From the NCBI GenBank assembly GCA_902800345.1, contig CADCDO010000006.1, positions 1 through 64,000 on the forward strand: 64,000 nt of DNA, given 5' to 3'. Under the pieces are notes generated by a model. The model worked only from the letters and a program-made list of their open reading frames with translations. It was not told the DNA's origin and searched no databases. The position numbers were made by a program, and so were the translations under genes. This DNA is from Fibrobacter succinogenes (GTDB lineage: Bacteria > Fibrobacterota > Fibrobacteria > Fibrobacterales > Fibrobacteraceae). This document shows, one piece after another, positions 52,413 through 60,829 of the stretch. Every line of letters begins with the position of its first letter. The stretch's first letter is position 1.

Positions 52413-53876
52413 GTGGAAAATATTGTTTCTTTGTTGGATATTGCTGAGACGCCCTGGCAACAGGTGCTCGACCGCGTGCGTTCGGAATGCAAGGACTTTT
52501 TTGGTGCCGTGATTCTTGACGCTCTTGGTTACGAGGGCTTTTGCAATGGCTATGCCTTGCTCACCGTTCCTGATGAACTGCGTGAGAATTGGGTGAATTC
52601 CCATTATGGCGATTTGTTGCGCAAGTCCTTTGCGGATGTCTTCGGTAGTGAATTTATTGATTATCGTATTCGTCAGATAGCTCCTTCGGACCCGATTCCA
52701 GAAATCAAGCTCACGATGCCTGTAATCCCACGGACGGTTACGGCTCCGAAGCCGGTGAAACGTCCGAAACAGCCTTTATCGCTTTACGCCCGCTATACTT
52801 TTGAAAACTTTGTCGAAGGGGAATGTAATTCTACGGCTTTCCGCGCTTGCCAGGCGGTAGCCGAAAATCCGGGCGACCCGTCTTTGAACCCGCTGTTCGT
52901 CTATGGGGAAAGTGGACTTGGCAAGACTCATTTGCTGCAGTCCATCGCCGCAAAAATCCAGAAGAATCGCCCCGATGCATCCATCGTATATTGTCATGCC
53001 TACGATTTTTTGCGTGACGCGACCGCGATGGCCTCTGCGCTCCACAACAAGACGGGCAACGTGCGCGAACTCGCGCAGAAGTTCCGCGAACGTTACGAAC
53101 TTTGCGACATTCTCTTGCTCGACGATGTGCAACTGTTGGAAAAGGGCCTCTGGACGCAGGAGCGCCTGGCCATCTTGATCCGTCATTTGCGTGCCGAAGG
53201 CAAGCAGGTCGTGATTTCTTGCGACCGCCATCCGTCCAAGTTCAAGGTGGTCGATACGGATTGCGAATCCCGTAATGTTTCGAAGTCTTCGATCCCGAGC
53301 ATTTCGAAGAAGCTCCTCACGCCGCTGGAATCTTGCGTTGCGGTGGGCCTTGACGAGCCGGATCTTGCGACTCGCATGCACTTGATCAGCAAGAAGTCCG
53401 AGGATTTGCCTTTTGTGAAGGCTGACCGCGAAGAAATTTGCCGCTACCTTTCGATGCCGCCGCGCAAGAACGTGCGCCTTATAGAAGGGCTCCTGAACTT
53501 TTTGGGCGCGATGAACATGTTCTGCAAGGCGGACTTGAACTTGAGTGGCGTGAAGCGCCTCGTAGCTCCGTCGGAACACGGCGCTCATATGGAACTCACT
53601 GCAAAGAACATTGCCGAGGCGGTTGCGCTGGAATACCATGTCGAAGTTTGCGAACTCTCGTCCAAGCGCCAGTCTGCCGCGATTTCTACGCCGCGCAAGG
53701 TGGCGATGTACCTTTGCCGCGAACTCACGACGGATTCGCTACAGAATATCGGCGCGATGTTCTGCAGGGACTATGCCACTGTAATCGCCGCCATAAATTC
53801 CCTAAAAAAGCAGATGGAGAAGGACGCATCGCTCGCAAGGCGCGTCCAGGACATCCGTTATATGCTGGAAGCCTAG
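52413..53876 (+). CDS. Divergent DnaA-like protein
   Basis: A 487-aa protein with all four DnaA domains. Domain I is W-x-x-V-L near residue 16 onward. The AAA+ core has Walker A GESGLGKTH (165-173), Walker B LLLDDVQ (237-238 Asp pair) and sensor-2 NVRLIEGLLN. The C-terminal DNA-binding signature is PRKVAMYLCRELT...IGAMFCRDYATV. Box VII is altered: by alignment to E. coli, R281 is Lys 300 and R285 is Pro 304, and the DNA-reading GGRDHTT is CRDYAT. An extra ~10-residue insert precedes box VII. It lacks a dnaN neighbour, so it is more likely a paralogue than the main initiator. The start is GTG with no visible ribosome site. Confidence 0.85.
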   Translation: MENIVSLLDIAETPWQQVLDRVRSECKDFFGAVILDALGYEGFCNGYALLTVPDELRENWVNSHYGDLLRKSFADVFGSEFIDYRIRQIAPSDPIPEIKLTMPVIPRTVTAPKPVKRPKQPLSLYARYTFENFVEGECNSTAFRACQAVAENPGDPSLNPLFVYGESGLGKTHLLQSIAAKIQKNRPDASIVYCHAYDFLRDATAMASALHNKTGNVRELAQKFRERYELCDILLLDDVQLLEKGLWTQERLAILIRHLRAEGKQVVISCDRHPSKFKVVDTDCESRNVSKSSIPSISKKLLTPLESCVAVGLDEPDLATRMHLISKKSEDLPFVKADREEICRYLSMPPRKNVRLIEGLLNFLGAMNMFCKADLNLSGVKRLVAPSEHGAHMELTAKNIAEAVALEYHVEVCELSSKRQSAAISTPRKVAMYLCRELTTDSLQNIGAMFCRDYATVIAAINSLKKQMEKDASLARRVQDIRYMLEA

Positions 53877-53877
53877 C

Positions 53878-54747
53878 ATGATTGCTCTTTTGACGGGTGG
53901 CGCCGGCGTCGTAGGGAAGGCGTTGTGCCGGGAACTCATAGCACGGGGCGTGTGTGTCCGCGTCTTGACGCTTCCGGGCGATTCTTTGGCGCAGTCTTTG
54001 CCGGGCGAGGTGGATGTCCGCTTCGGCGATGTGACTGATTTTGAATCTATTCGAAGTGCGTTCGAGGGGGTCGATGTCGTCTATCATTTGGCGGCAATTC
54101 TTTTATCGACAAAGCGCGGGGCGTTCGAGCATGTGAATACCGAAGGGACGCGGAATGTGCTCACGGCGAGCAAGCTTGCAGGCGTTCGCCGTTTTCTCTA
54201 CGTTTCTAGCATTTCGGTGACGTACCCGGTGCTCACGCCGTATGGCGAAAGCAAAAAGAAGGGGGAGGCTCTGGTGCAGGCGTCCGGGCTAGACTGGACG
54301 ATTGTACGCCCGACGCTCGTGATTGGCGACGGGGGCGGGGTCGAGTTCAACATGTTCCGCGATTACGTGAAACGCTTCCCGATTTATTTCATGCCGGGTG
54401 GCGGCAAGTGCTTGAAACGCCCTGTCCGCAGCGAGGACTTGGTCAAGGGCATTGCCGTCGCGGGAATTGCAGAAAATGCGGTAGGTAAAACCTACGCCCT
54501 TGCGGGTTCGACCGTGATGACGATGACGGAAATGGCTGGGCATGTTTTGAAAAACGCCGGAATGCGCCATTTGATGCTCCCGCTGCCGTGGTGGATTTCT
54601 CGAAAGTTGGCGGTCCTGAAAAATTGGATTGGCGGGGAGCGTGTTTCTGCCGAGCAGGCTTTGGCGGGTTTCTTGTACGATGCGGCCCCGTCCATCGAGG
54701 AAGCCGAGCGCGACCTTGGTTACCATCCGGGCTGCCCTTTTGAGTGA
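53878..54747 (+). CDS. NAD(P)-dependent epimerase/dehydratase family protein
   Basis: A 289-aa extended SDR: GGAGVVGKAL (Rossmann glycines, residues about 6-15), DVTDFESIRSAFEG, and catalytic TPYGESKKKGE (Tyr-x-x-x-Lys). Many such enzymes act on nucleotide sugars or hydroxy-acids; the substrate is not evident. The ATG lies 1 bp after the stop of the DnaA-like gene, so co-transcription is likely. Confidence 0.85.
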   Translation: MIALLTGGAGVVGKALCRELIARGVCVRVLTLPGDSLAQSLPGEVDVRFGDVTDFESIRSAFEGVDVVYHLAAILLSTKRGAFEHVNTEGTRNVLTASKLAGVRRFLYVSSISVTYPVLTPYGESKKKGEALVQASGLDWTIVRPTLVIGDGGGVEFNMFRDYVKRFPIYFMPGGGKCLKRPVRSEDLVKGIAVAGIAENAVGKTYALAGSTVMTMTEMAGHVLKNAGMRHLMLPLPWWISRKLAVLKNWIGGERVSAEQALAGFLYDAAPSIEEAERDLGYHPGCPFE

Positions 54748-54996
54748 TGGGCTGCGGGGTATGGGCACGGGAGTGTCGCCCCTCATGGGCTATGGGCTCG
54801 GACCTAGCGGTCCTTTCGGGTATGAGCAAAAGCCCAAAGCGAAGATTCCCCAAAGCCTTGCGGAGCAAGGCGACCCCAAAGCGAAGCGACCCCATATAAT
54901 ACATTCCTGCAAAAATCGGGCTTTTTACGAATATTTCCCGTGTAATTTGTAAACTTTTATTGCTCTAAATTGGACTAAATAAATTATATTAGTAGC
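54748..54996. other. Repeat-bearing intergenic region
   Basis: It contains CTATGGGCTCGG (54790-54801, also at 1018-1029), the hairpin GGACC-TAGC-GGTCC (54800-54813) and GCCTTG-CGGAG-CAAGGC (54855-54871), within repeated CCCCAAAGCGAAG words. TATATT at 54985-54990 lies 6 nt before the next ATG. Confidence 0.7.
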
Positions 54997-56349
54997 ATGA
55001 ATAAGAAAAAAATATTAGCTCTATTAATTTCCTCCGCATTCCTTTTTGCGGCTTGCGGTGATGATGACAGTCCTTCATCCCCGAAAAATGACAATCAAAA
55101 GGAAATTTCATCTTCGTCTGAAGATGATTGCGAAACATTGGACGATTGCTTGGATGTTTCTTCTTCTTCGAATAAGAGCGATGCAAAGTCTTCTTCTTCA
55201 GCGAAGGAAAACAAAAAATCATCTGATTCCAAGGACGAAAAGAATTCTTCGGCTTCAAAAGATGACAAATCCTCGTCTTCGGTAGCGAAAGACGAATCCT
55301 CTTCTAGCGTTGTGAAGGACGAAAAGTCTTCGTCATCCAAGGAAGAACCGAAATCCTCTTCTTCTTTCGTTGCTAAGGATGGCGAGCATGTGGCGTCCAT
55401 GGACGAGTTGAAAAAGAACATGGAACTCGAACTGTTTGGCGAGAAGATTTATCTCTCGACGGGCAGTAAACAGGGGCTTTTTGGTCTCCGTATTCCGGAT
55501 ACGCTGTGGGTTATTACCTACTCCGATTTCGCGAATGGCCAGGTTACTTTTGTCAAGGGCGAAGCTGGCATGGAATACATTGATGATCCCAAGGCAAAGA
55601 AAATTATGGGAGAAGTCGAAAAGGGCTTCAGCATTACATTTATTGTCGATAAGGATGGTGTGCTCAAGTATTCCGTGAACGGTTCCGATTCGTATAGCGA
55701 AGCCGTAGAGGCGAAAGTCGCTCTTCAAAGCGGCAAGGTCTCCAAGTCCGAGGTGATTGCAAATAAAATATATAGTTGCGCCGATGGCGATACGACCAGG
55801 ACGTTCACGTTCTTTGACAATTCGTATATCCTTGAAAATGTTGTTCAAGAAAAGGTGTCAAGCTGGATGGGCGGTCACTATGATATCCAGCGCAGCACGC
55901 TCTTGATGCGCCCGGCGTACTATGACAAGTCCGTCTATACGATGTTCAGCTACCAGGTCGGCGAAGACAACACGATTGCCTCGTCTAAAGGAAAAGCGAT
56001 GAACTGCACGGTTAAGGATAAGTCCGTAACTGCCGTAAAGAAAACGGATTTGGTGAACGAATGGCAGACGCTTGATAATGGCATCAACTGGACGTTCGAT
56101 ATAAAGGCCGATGGTACATACGAACTTCTTGCTTTTGAAAACAACAAGAATGTCGAAGGCAAGAGCGGCTTGTGGGAACTTTATGGCGATCAGCTCATGA
56201 TGCGCAATAGAGGCTGTATGAACCCCGATAAATGCACCATTTCAATTCATGGTTCCGTCAGTGTAAAGTCGAATAGTCTTGAATTCAAACATACGGACCC
56301 GGATACGCCAAAGATTCCGACATCTTTTGAAGCTCCGCAGTACGAGTAG
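54997..56349 (+). CDS. Ser/Asp/Lys-rich-linker lipoprotein, 450 aa
   Basis: A lipoprotein whose signal ends FLFAAC (Cys 20), followed by a low-complexity Ser/Lys/Asp/Glu region to residue about 130. This is a linker style common in Fibrobacter surface lipoproteins. Residues about 130-450 are folded and of unknown family; the last part (FDIKADGTYELLAF..., GKSGLWELYGDQLMM) looks like a lipocalin-type repeat of WxxxDG/LxLxx strands. It is likely anchored at the surface. The TATATT box adjacent to the ATG suggests a leaderless transcript. Confidence 0.75.
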   Translation: MNKKKILALLISSAFLFAACGDDDSPSSPKNDNQKEISSSSEDDCETLDDCLDVSSSSNKSDAKSSSSAKENKKSSDSKDEKNSSASKDDKSSSSVAKDESSSSVVKDEKSSSSKEEPKSSSSFVAKDGEHVASMDELKKNMELELFGEKIYLSTGSKQGLFGLRIPDTLWVITYSDFANGQVTFVKGEAGMEYIDDPKAKKIMGEVEKGFSITFIVDKDGVLKYSVNGSDSYSEAVEAKVALQSGKVSKSEVIANKIYSCADGDTTRTFTFFDNSYILENVVQEKVSSWMGGHYDIQRSTLLMRPAYYDKSVYTMFSYQVGEDNTIASSKGKAMNCTVKDKSVTAVKKTDLVNEWQTLDNGINWTFDIKADGTYELLAFENNKNVEGKSGLWELYGDQLMMRNRGCMNPDKCTISIHGSVSVKSNSLEFKHTDPDTPKIPTSFEAPQYE

Positions 56350-56507
56350 GTGTTAGAACTTTGGTTCGGCAAAAGGTTGGTGAAATTGCTGAAGCCCTGT
56401 CGAAGGGCCAGCTAAGTTCTGCCAACTTGCATTTTATAATGTGTTTGAAAAATTGCATCGCTCAAAGGCGGTGCATTTTTTTATTTTCTAGCGCAGAGGA
56501 TAATAAG

Positions 56508-57983
56508 ATGAAACTTTATGTGGTGCAGATGAAAATTTTGCCGGGCGATGTGCCGGCGAATATGCAAACGATGAAGGCCGCTTTTGACCGCGCCAAGGCT
56601 GCCGAAGTAGATTGCGTTGTGTTTCCACGAAATGCTTTGACGGGCCCTTCTAACAAGACGCTCCCCGTAGATTGGGCCGAAATCCGCAAGTTTGCGGGCA
56701 ACATGCCGTTCTTCTTGTGCGGTGACGTGCTCGACGATACGCCGCTCTTGAACGTGGCCCACGTGACGCACGGGTTGGATTTTTATGTGGTCGGACGTCG
56801 CGAAGCCGAAAACAAGGAACTTTCGCATTTGGCAAAAGATTGCGCCATGCCGGTCATTTGTTTGAACGGCGTCGGGACCGACAATACCGGTAAGAACATT
56901 TATGCGCTTTCTGGCGGTAGTCGAATATTTGATTGCGATGGCAAGATTGTTTATGAAATGCCGCTCTTTAGCGAAGCCGAAGCGGTCGTCGAACTTGTCG
57001 ATGGCCAAGTGCAAGTTTATGCGGAATCTGCTAAGCCTTACCCAAGCGAGATTGCCCAAATTCACGATGCGCTTGTATTCATGATTCGTGAAAACTTGAA
57101 GATGTTCCACATTTCGCGCATGGTCATTGGTGCCAGTGGCGGTATCGACAGTGCAGTCTCGGCGGCACTTTATTCCGAAGCGATTGGACCGGAAAATGTA
57201 TTCCTTGTGAACATGCCGACGCGCTTCAATTCGGATACGACGAAGAATGCGGCTCGAGATTTGGCCGAGAATTTGGGAACGCCGTATATGGTTGCCCCGA
57301 TTTCGGACATTATCGAATCTGTTTGCCATACGCTGGAACGCTGTTCTTTTGTGCGTAACGATGCCGTGATGAAGGTCATGGGGATTAACCATGAAAACTT
57401 GCAGGCGAGAACGCGCTCGGCGTCGATTCTTTCGACGGTGGCGTCCGTCTTGGGCGCAGGCGTGACTTGCAACGGCAACAAGAGTGAAGCGATGGTCGGC
57501 TACTGTACGCTGTACGGCGATACTTGTGGCGTGATGTGCGCACTTGGCGACTTGTGGAAAACGCAAGTTTATGCGCTTGCCCGTTACATCAACCGAGACA
57601 AGGAAATTATCCCGAAAGCTTCGATCGACATTCCGGCGAGCGCCGAACTCAGCGAAGCCATGAACGTCGATGAAGGCAAGGGAGACCCGATTCTTTATCC
57701 GTATCATGACAAACTTTTTGCGATGTGGGTCGAAAAGGGCGTGAGCCTTGAGCATACGGAAAGGCTTGCGATGGAAGGAACTCTCTGTGAAACGCTCGGT
57801 GTGGATGCCGCCTATTTCAAGGCCCGTTTGCCGACTGTGGATGCCGTGCTCGAAGACATGCGGCTCTGGTATCGCCGTTTCAAGGGACTTGCCTTGGCAA
57901 AACGTATCCAGTTCCCGCCGATTCTTTCTGTGAGCGGCCATGCTTTCGGCGGTGAATACCGCGAAAGTCAGGTGAAATTGTGA
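56508..57983 (+). CDS. nadE: NAD synthase with degenerate nitrilase (glutaminase) domain
   Basis: A 491-aa protein. Residues about 1-170 align to the CN-hydrolase domain of glutamine-dependent NAD synthase, but the catalytic Glu (normally FPELxLTG) reads FPRNALTG (39-46), no Lys motif is seen, and the segment with the catalytic Cys (CEDxW) is absent. Residues about 195-490 are an intact NAD synthase: SGGIDS P-loop at 210-215, TRARSAS-like QARTRSASILS, and KSEAMVGYCTLYGD. It adenylates and amidates deamido-NAD; ammonia is the likely nitrogen source. The ATG at 56508 is chosen because of the upstream GAGGA; a longer frame from 56361 is unlikely. Confidence 0.88.
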   Translation: MKLYVVQMKILPGDVPANMQTMKAAFDRAKAAEVDCVVFPRNALTGPSNKTLPVDWAEIRKFAGNMPFFLCGDVLDDTPLLNVAHVTHGLDFYVVGRREAENKELSHLAKDCAMPVICLNGVGTDNTGKNIYALSGGSRIFDCDGKIVYEMPLFSEAEAVVELVDGQVQVYAESAKPYPSEIAQIHDALVFMIRENLKMFHISRMVIGASGGIDSAVSAALYSEAIGPENVFLVNMPTRFNSDTTKNAARDLAENLGTPYMVAPISDIIESVCHTLERCSFVRNDAVMKVMGINHENLQARTRSASILSTVASVLGAGVTCNGNKSEAMVGYCTLYGDTCGVMCALGDLWKTQVYALARYINRDKEIIPKASIDIPASAELSEAMNVDEGKGDPILYPYHDKLFAMWVEKGVSLEHTERLAMEGTLCETLGVDAAYFKARLPTVDAVLEDMRLWYRRFKGLALAKRIQFPPILSVSGHAFGGEYRESQVKL

Positions 57984-58035
57984 GGAACGTGCGCTCCTAG
58001 TGGCTTAACGTGCCGACTTCAAAAAGCATAACCAA

Positions 58036-58563
58036 CTAACTCCTAGTCACCTCTTTATAGGCTTCTACTAGCGCTTCGAATTTGACGGCGCAGTTGGCGG
58101 GGGAGGTGGAGGGGAGTTTTACGGCCTTGATTCCGGTCGCTGCTTCGCAGTATTTTTCGTAGAGCTTGTGGGCGGTGGCGCCTGTGCAAAAGATGCGCTT
58201 GATTTTCGTTTTGGCGAGGAGCGATGCGATGTCGTTCGGCACCACGTCTTCGATACTCGTGTCGCTTGCGCCAATGATGGTGCAACTGTCGAGAACGTCC
58301 CAAAGGGCGATGTGATGCTTTAAAAGCATCGCTTTTTTCTCGTTGATTGTTTTGGGGAGAGGTTCGCTCAAGACGCTGGCAAGAACTTTCCAAAAGCGAT
58401 TTTGCGGATGGCCGTAATAGAATCCCTGTTCGCGCGATTTGGGTGAGGGGATGGAACCGAGCAAAAGAACTTCGGAATTGGCGTCGAACAGCGCCGGAAA
58501 CTCATGCGTGACGAACGTCCGCGTGTTCTTGGATGTTTTTGCGAGAGTCTTTTTTGTTGCCAT
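58036..58563 (-). CDS. DNA-deoxyinosine (hypoxanthine) glycosylase-like protein
   Basis: A 175-aa protein of the uracil-DNA-glycosylase superfamily: LLLGSIPSPKSREQGFYYGHPQNRFWKVL (residues about 33-61; water-activating and base-pocket region), HHIALWDVLDSC, and FCTGATAHKLYEKYC with the LPSTSPAN motif. This is the pattern of the TIGR04274 family, which removes deaminated adenine from DNA. A GT/U mismatch glycosylase is the alternative. Confidence 0.85.
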   Translation of the reverse strand: MATKKTLAKTSKNTRTFVTHEFPALFDANSEVLLLGSIPSPKSREQGFYYGHPQNRFWKVLASVLSEPLPKTINEKKAMLLKHHIALWDVLDSCTIIGASDTSIEDVVPNDIASLLAKTKIKRIFCTGATAHKLYEKYCEAATGIKAVKLPSTSPANCAVKFEALVEAYKEVTRS

Positions 58564-58884
58564 AACTTCTAGAATGTAATTTAATTTTTTTTATTTACTG
58601 GATTCTTCCACCTAGACCACTAACCACCAAGAGCGTGCCAAATGAGTGACGCAAAAATAAGCTTGCTTATTTTTATGTCCGAATGCAGCCGCGGACGTCG
58701 AAGACGTCAATCACTAACCACTTACTTCCAAACATTGAATATCCCCCTCAAAGTTACTATATTTGCCCGCGTAAAATTAACACTGTATGGATCCTTCGAC
58801 TTCACTGCGTTCCGCTCAGGATGACTCAATGCTCATACCTCAGAGGGCGCCGAAGGCGAACGACCTCATACCCCATAGCTCAAT
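58564..58884. other. Repeat-rich intergenic region before prfC
   Basis: No gene. It contains a TT-loop hairpin AAAAATAAGC-TT-GCTTATTTTT (58653-58674), immediately followed by ATGTCCGAATGCAGCCGC and GACGTC-GAA-GACGTC (58694-58708); the same arrangement recurs at 60604-60660 and, reversed, near 24290-24317. Next come CACTAACCACTT-type words, a TATATTTG box (about 58762-58769), a CGCC-GAA-GGCG hairpin and GGATCCTTCG...CTCAGGATGAC repeat sequence. No Shine-Dalgarno is evident for prfC. Confidence 0.8.
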
Positions 58885-60450
58885 ATGAATCCAGAAATTG
58901 AAAAACGCCGCACCTTCGCCATCGTCAGCCACCCTGACGCCGGTAAAACCACCATCACCGAAAAGTTCCTGTGGTACGGGAACGTCATTCGCGAGGCTGG
59001 TCACGTGCGCGCGAAGGCCAACAAGAGCTATACCGTCAGTGACTGGATGAAGATTGAACAGCAGCGTGGTATTTCTGTTTCGAGTTCCGTGCTGAACTTC
59101 CCGTTCGAAGGTTGCATGTTCAACCTCGTCGATACCCCGGGGCATCAGGACTTCTGCGAAGACACGTACCGTGCGCTGACCGCCGTGGACGCCGCTCTCG
59201 TGCTTATCGATAGCGTGAACGGTGTTGAAAAGCAGACGATTCGCTTGATGAATGTCTGCCGCATGCGCCACACGCCGATTATCACGTTCATCAACAAGAT
59301 GGACTTGGATGGCCGCCACGTGCTCGACTTGCTCGACCAGATTGAAAGCGTTTTGCAGATTAAGACGGCTCCCTTTACGCTCCCGATTGGCGTCGGTAAG
59401 CTTTTCAAGGGCGTCTATTCCATCGCCGAAAATACGTTCCACACGTTCAACCCGGACGATGGCAAGCAAGAAATTATCCAGATGGAAGGCCCGGACGATC
59501 CGCGTCTCGTTGAACTCTGCGGTGAAAACTGGGTGAATCAGTTCAAGGAAGAATACGAAATGGTCACGGGCGGTATGGATCCGTTCGACCACGAAAAGTT
59601 CCTCAAGGGCGAAATGTGCCCGGTGTTCTTCGGTTCTGCCGTGAACAATTTCGGTGTGCGCCAGCTTTTGAACGCTTTTGCGAAACTCGCTCCGCCGCCG
59701 ATGATCCGCGATACGGACAAACGCCCGGTCAAGCCGGACGAAGACGCTTTCAGCGCGTTTGTCTTCAAGATTCAGGCCAACATGGACCCGAAACACCGCG
59801 ACCGTACGGCATTCCTCCGCATTTGTTCGGGCAGCTTTACCCGTGGCGAAAAGGTGTTTCACGTGCGTACCGGCCGCGACATCCGCTTAGCCGCTCCGAC
59901 CGCTTTCCTCGCGAAAGACAAGGAAGTCATTGACCACGCCTGGGCAGGCGACATCGTGGGCATCAACGATCCGGGACTTTTCCGCATTGGCGATACGCTC
60001 ACGGACGGCGAAAAGATGAACTTCACGGGCATCCCGGACTTTGCTCCGGAACACTTTGCCCGCGTGACGCTCTTGAATCCGCTCAAGTCCAAGCAGATGG
60101 CGAAAGGCCTTGCCGAACTTTCGGAAGAAGGTGCAACGCAGCTTTACGAACCGCTCAAGTCTGCCGTGCCTGTCGTGGGCGTCGTGGGTGAACTCCAGTT
60201 CGACGTGCTCAAGTTCCGCTTGCAGAGCGAATACGGCGCCGACGTGCAACTCGACCGCGTGCCTGCTCATTGCATCCGCTGGGTGAATGGCCCCGAAGAA
60301 GATGTGGGCAAGTTCGCCGACGAATACGCCGGCGACTGCATGATGGACAAGGAACGCAATCTCGTGTGCCTTTTCCCGAATGAATATCGCCTGAACCTTG
60401 CGCTCAAAAACTACGAACGCCTGAGCTTCGCAGAAACCTCGCAAGGGTAG
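58885..60450 (+). CDS. prfC: Peptide chain release factor 3
   Basis: A 521-aa translational GTPase: SHPDAGKTTITE (G1), ISVSSSV (G2), DTPGHQDF (G3), NKMDLDG (G4; the usual NKxD). RF3 removes RF1 and RF2 from terminated ribosomes. The length and C-terminal domain with GELQFDVLKFRLQSEYGAD agree with the family. Confidence 0.93.
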   Translation: MNPEIEKRRTFAIVSHPDAGKTTITEKFLWYGNVIREAGHVRAKANKSYTVSDWMKIEQQRGISVSSSVLNFPFEGCMFNLVDTPGHQDFCEDTYRALTAVDAALVLIDSVNGVEKQTIRLMNVCRMRHTPIITFINKMDLDGRHVLDLLDQIESVLQIKTAPFTLPIGVGKLFKGVYSIAENTFHTFNPDDGKQEIIQMEGPDDPRLVELCGENWVNQFKEEYEMVTGGMDPFDHEKFLKGEMCPVFFGSAVNNFGVRQLLNAFAKLAPPPMIRDTDKRPVKPDEDAFSAFVFKIQANMDPKHRDRTAFLRICSGSFTRGEKVFHVRTGRDIRLAAPTAFLAKDKEVIDHAWAGDIVGINDPGLFRIGDTLTDGEKMNFTGIPDFAPEHFARVTLLNPLKSKQMAKGLAELSEEGATQLYEPLKSAVPVVGVVGELQFDVLKFRLQSEYGADVQLDRVPAHCIRWVNGPEEDVGKFADEYAGDCMMDKERNLVCLFPNEYRLNLALKNYERLSFAETSQG

Positions 60451-60829
60451 TGGGGAGTAGGAAGTAGACGGTAGGAAGTAGGAAGCGTCATTCTCGACAA
60501 CTCTGGAGCGTAGCGACAGAGGCAGGAGGGAATCCAGTGAATTTAGACGATAGAATGGCGCTGCGCAGCTACAGACGAGTAGGTTGCAAGTTGAGCGTCG
60601 CGACGATGAGTTTACTCATCGGCATGACCGAAACGCAGCACCTGACGCCGGAGACGTCAAAGACGAAAGATTGAGTCTCGTCATTCTGAGCGAAGTCGAA
60701 GAATCCAGTGATGTTAGACGAGAGAATTGTGGGCTTTTTGTCATTCTGAAGGGATGATGCCCCGATAGAATCCACTGACTTTTTAACGACAATTTTTAGC
60801 GAAGTTGTCGTTTTTTGTATATTGAAAGT
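60451..60829. other. Repeat-rich intergenic region after prfC
   Basis: No gene was found. GGAAGTAG words repeat at about 60455-60483. A GTCATTCT...GAATCCAGTGA repeat spans about 60489-60540, and others are at about 60684-60712 and 60738-60778. A TAGACGATAG element has GCTGCGCAGC (60560-60569). The TT-loop hairpin CGATGAGT-TT-ACTCATCG (60604-60621) is followed by ATGACCGAAACGCAGC and GACGTCAAAGACGAAAG. The hairpin AACGACAA/TTGTCGTT with T6 (60785-60816) resembles a terminator and abuts a TATATTG box (60818-60824). Confidence 0.8.
60785..60816 (+). terminator. Terminator-like hairpin just before the gene at 60830
   Basis: AACGACAA (60785-60792) pairs with TTGTCGTT (60805-60812), followed by TTTT. 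It could end transcription from prfC or, lying directly before the TATATTG box of the next gene, insulate it. Confidence 0.65.

Noticed and set aside
56361-56507. Upstream extension of nadE
   Set aside because: It would place about 49 unrelated residues before the conserved MKLYVVQMKI start and ignores the GAGGA ribosome site at about 56496-56500.
56481-57941. 486-codon frame antisense to nadE
   Set aside because: The sense frame has the complete SGGIDS synthetase motifs.
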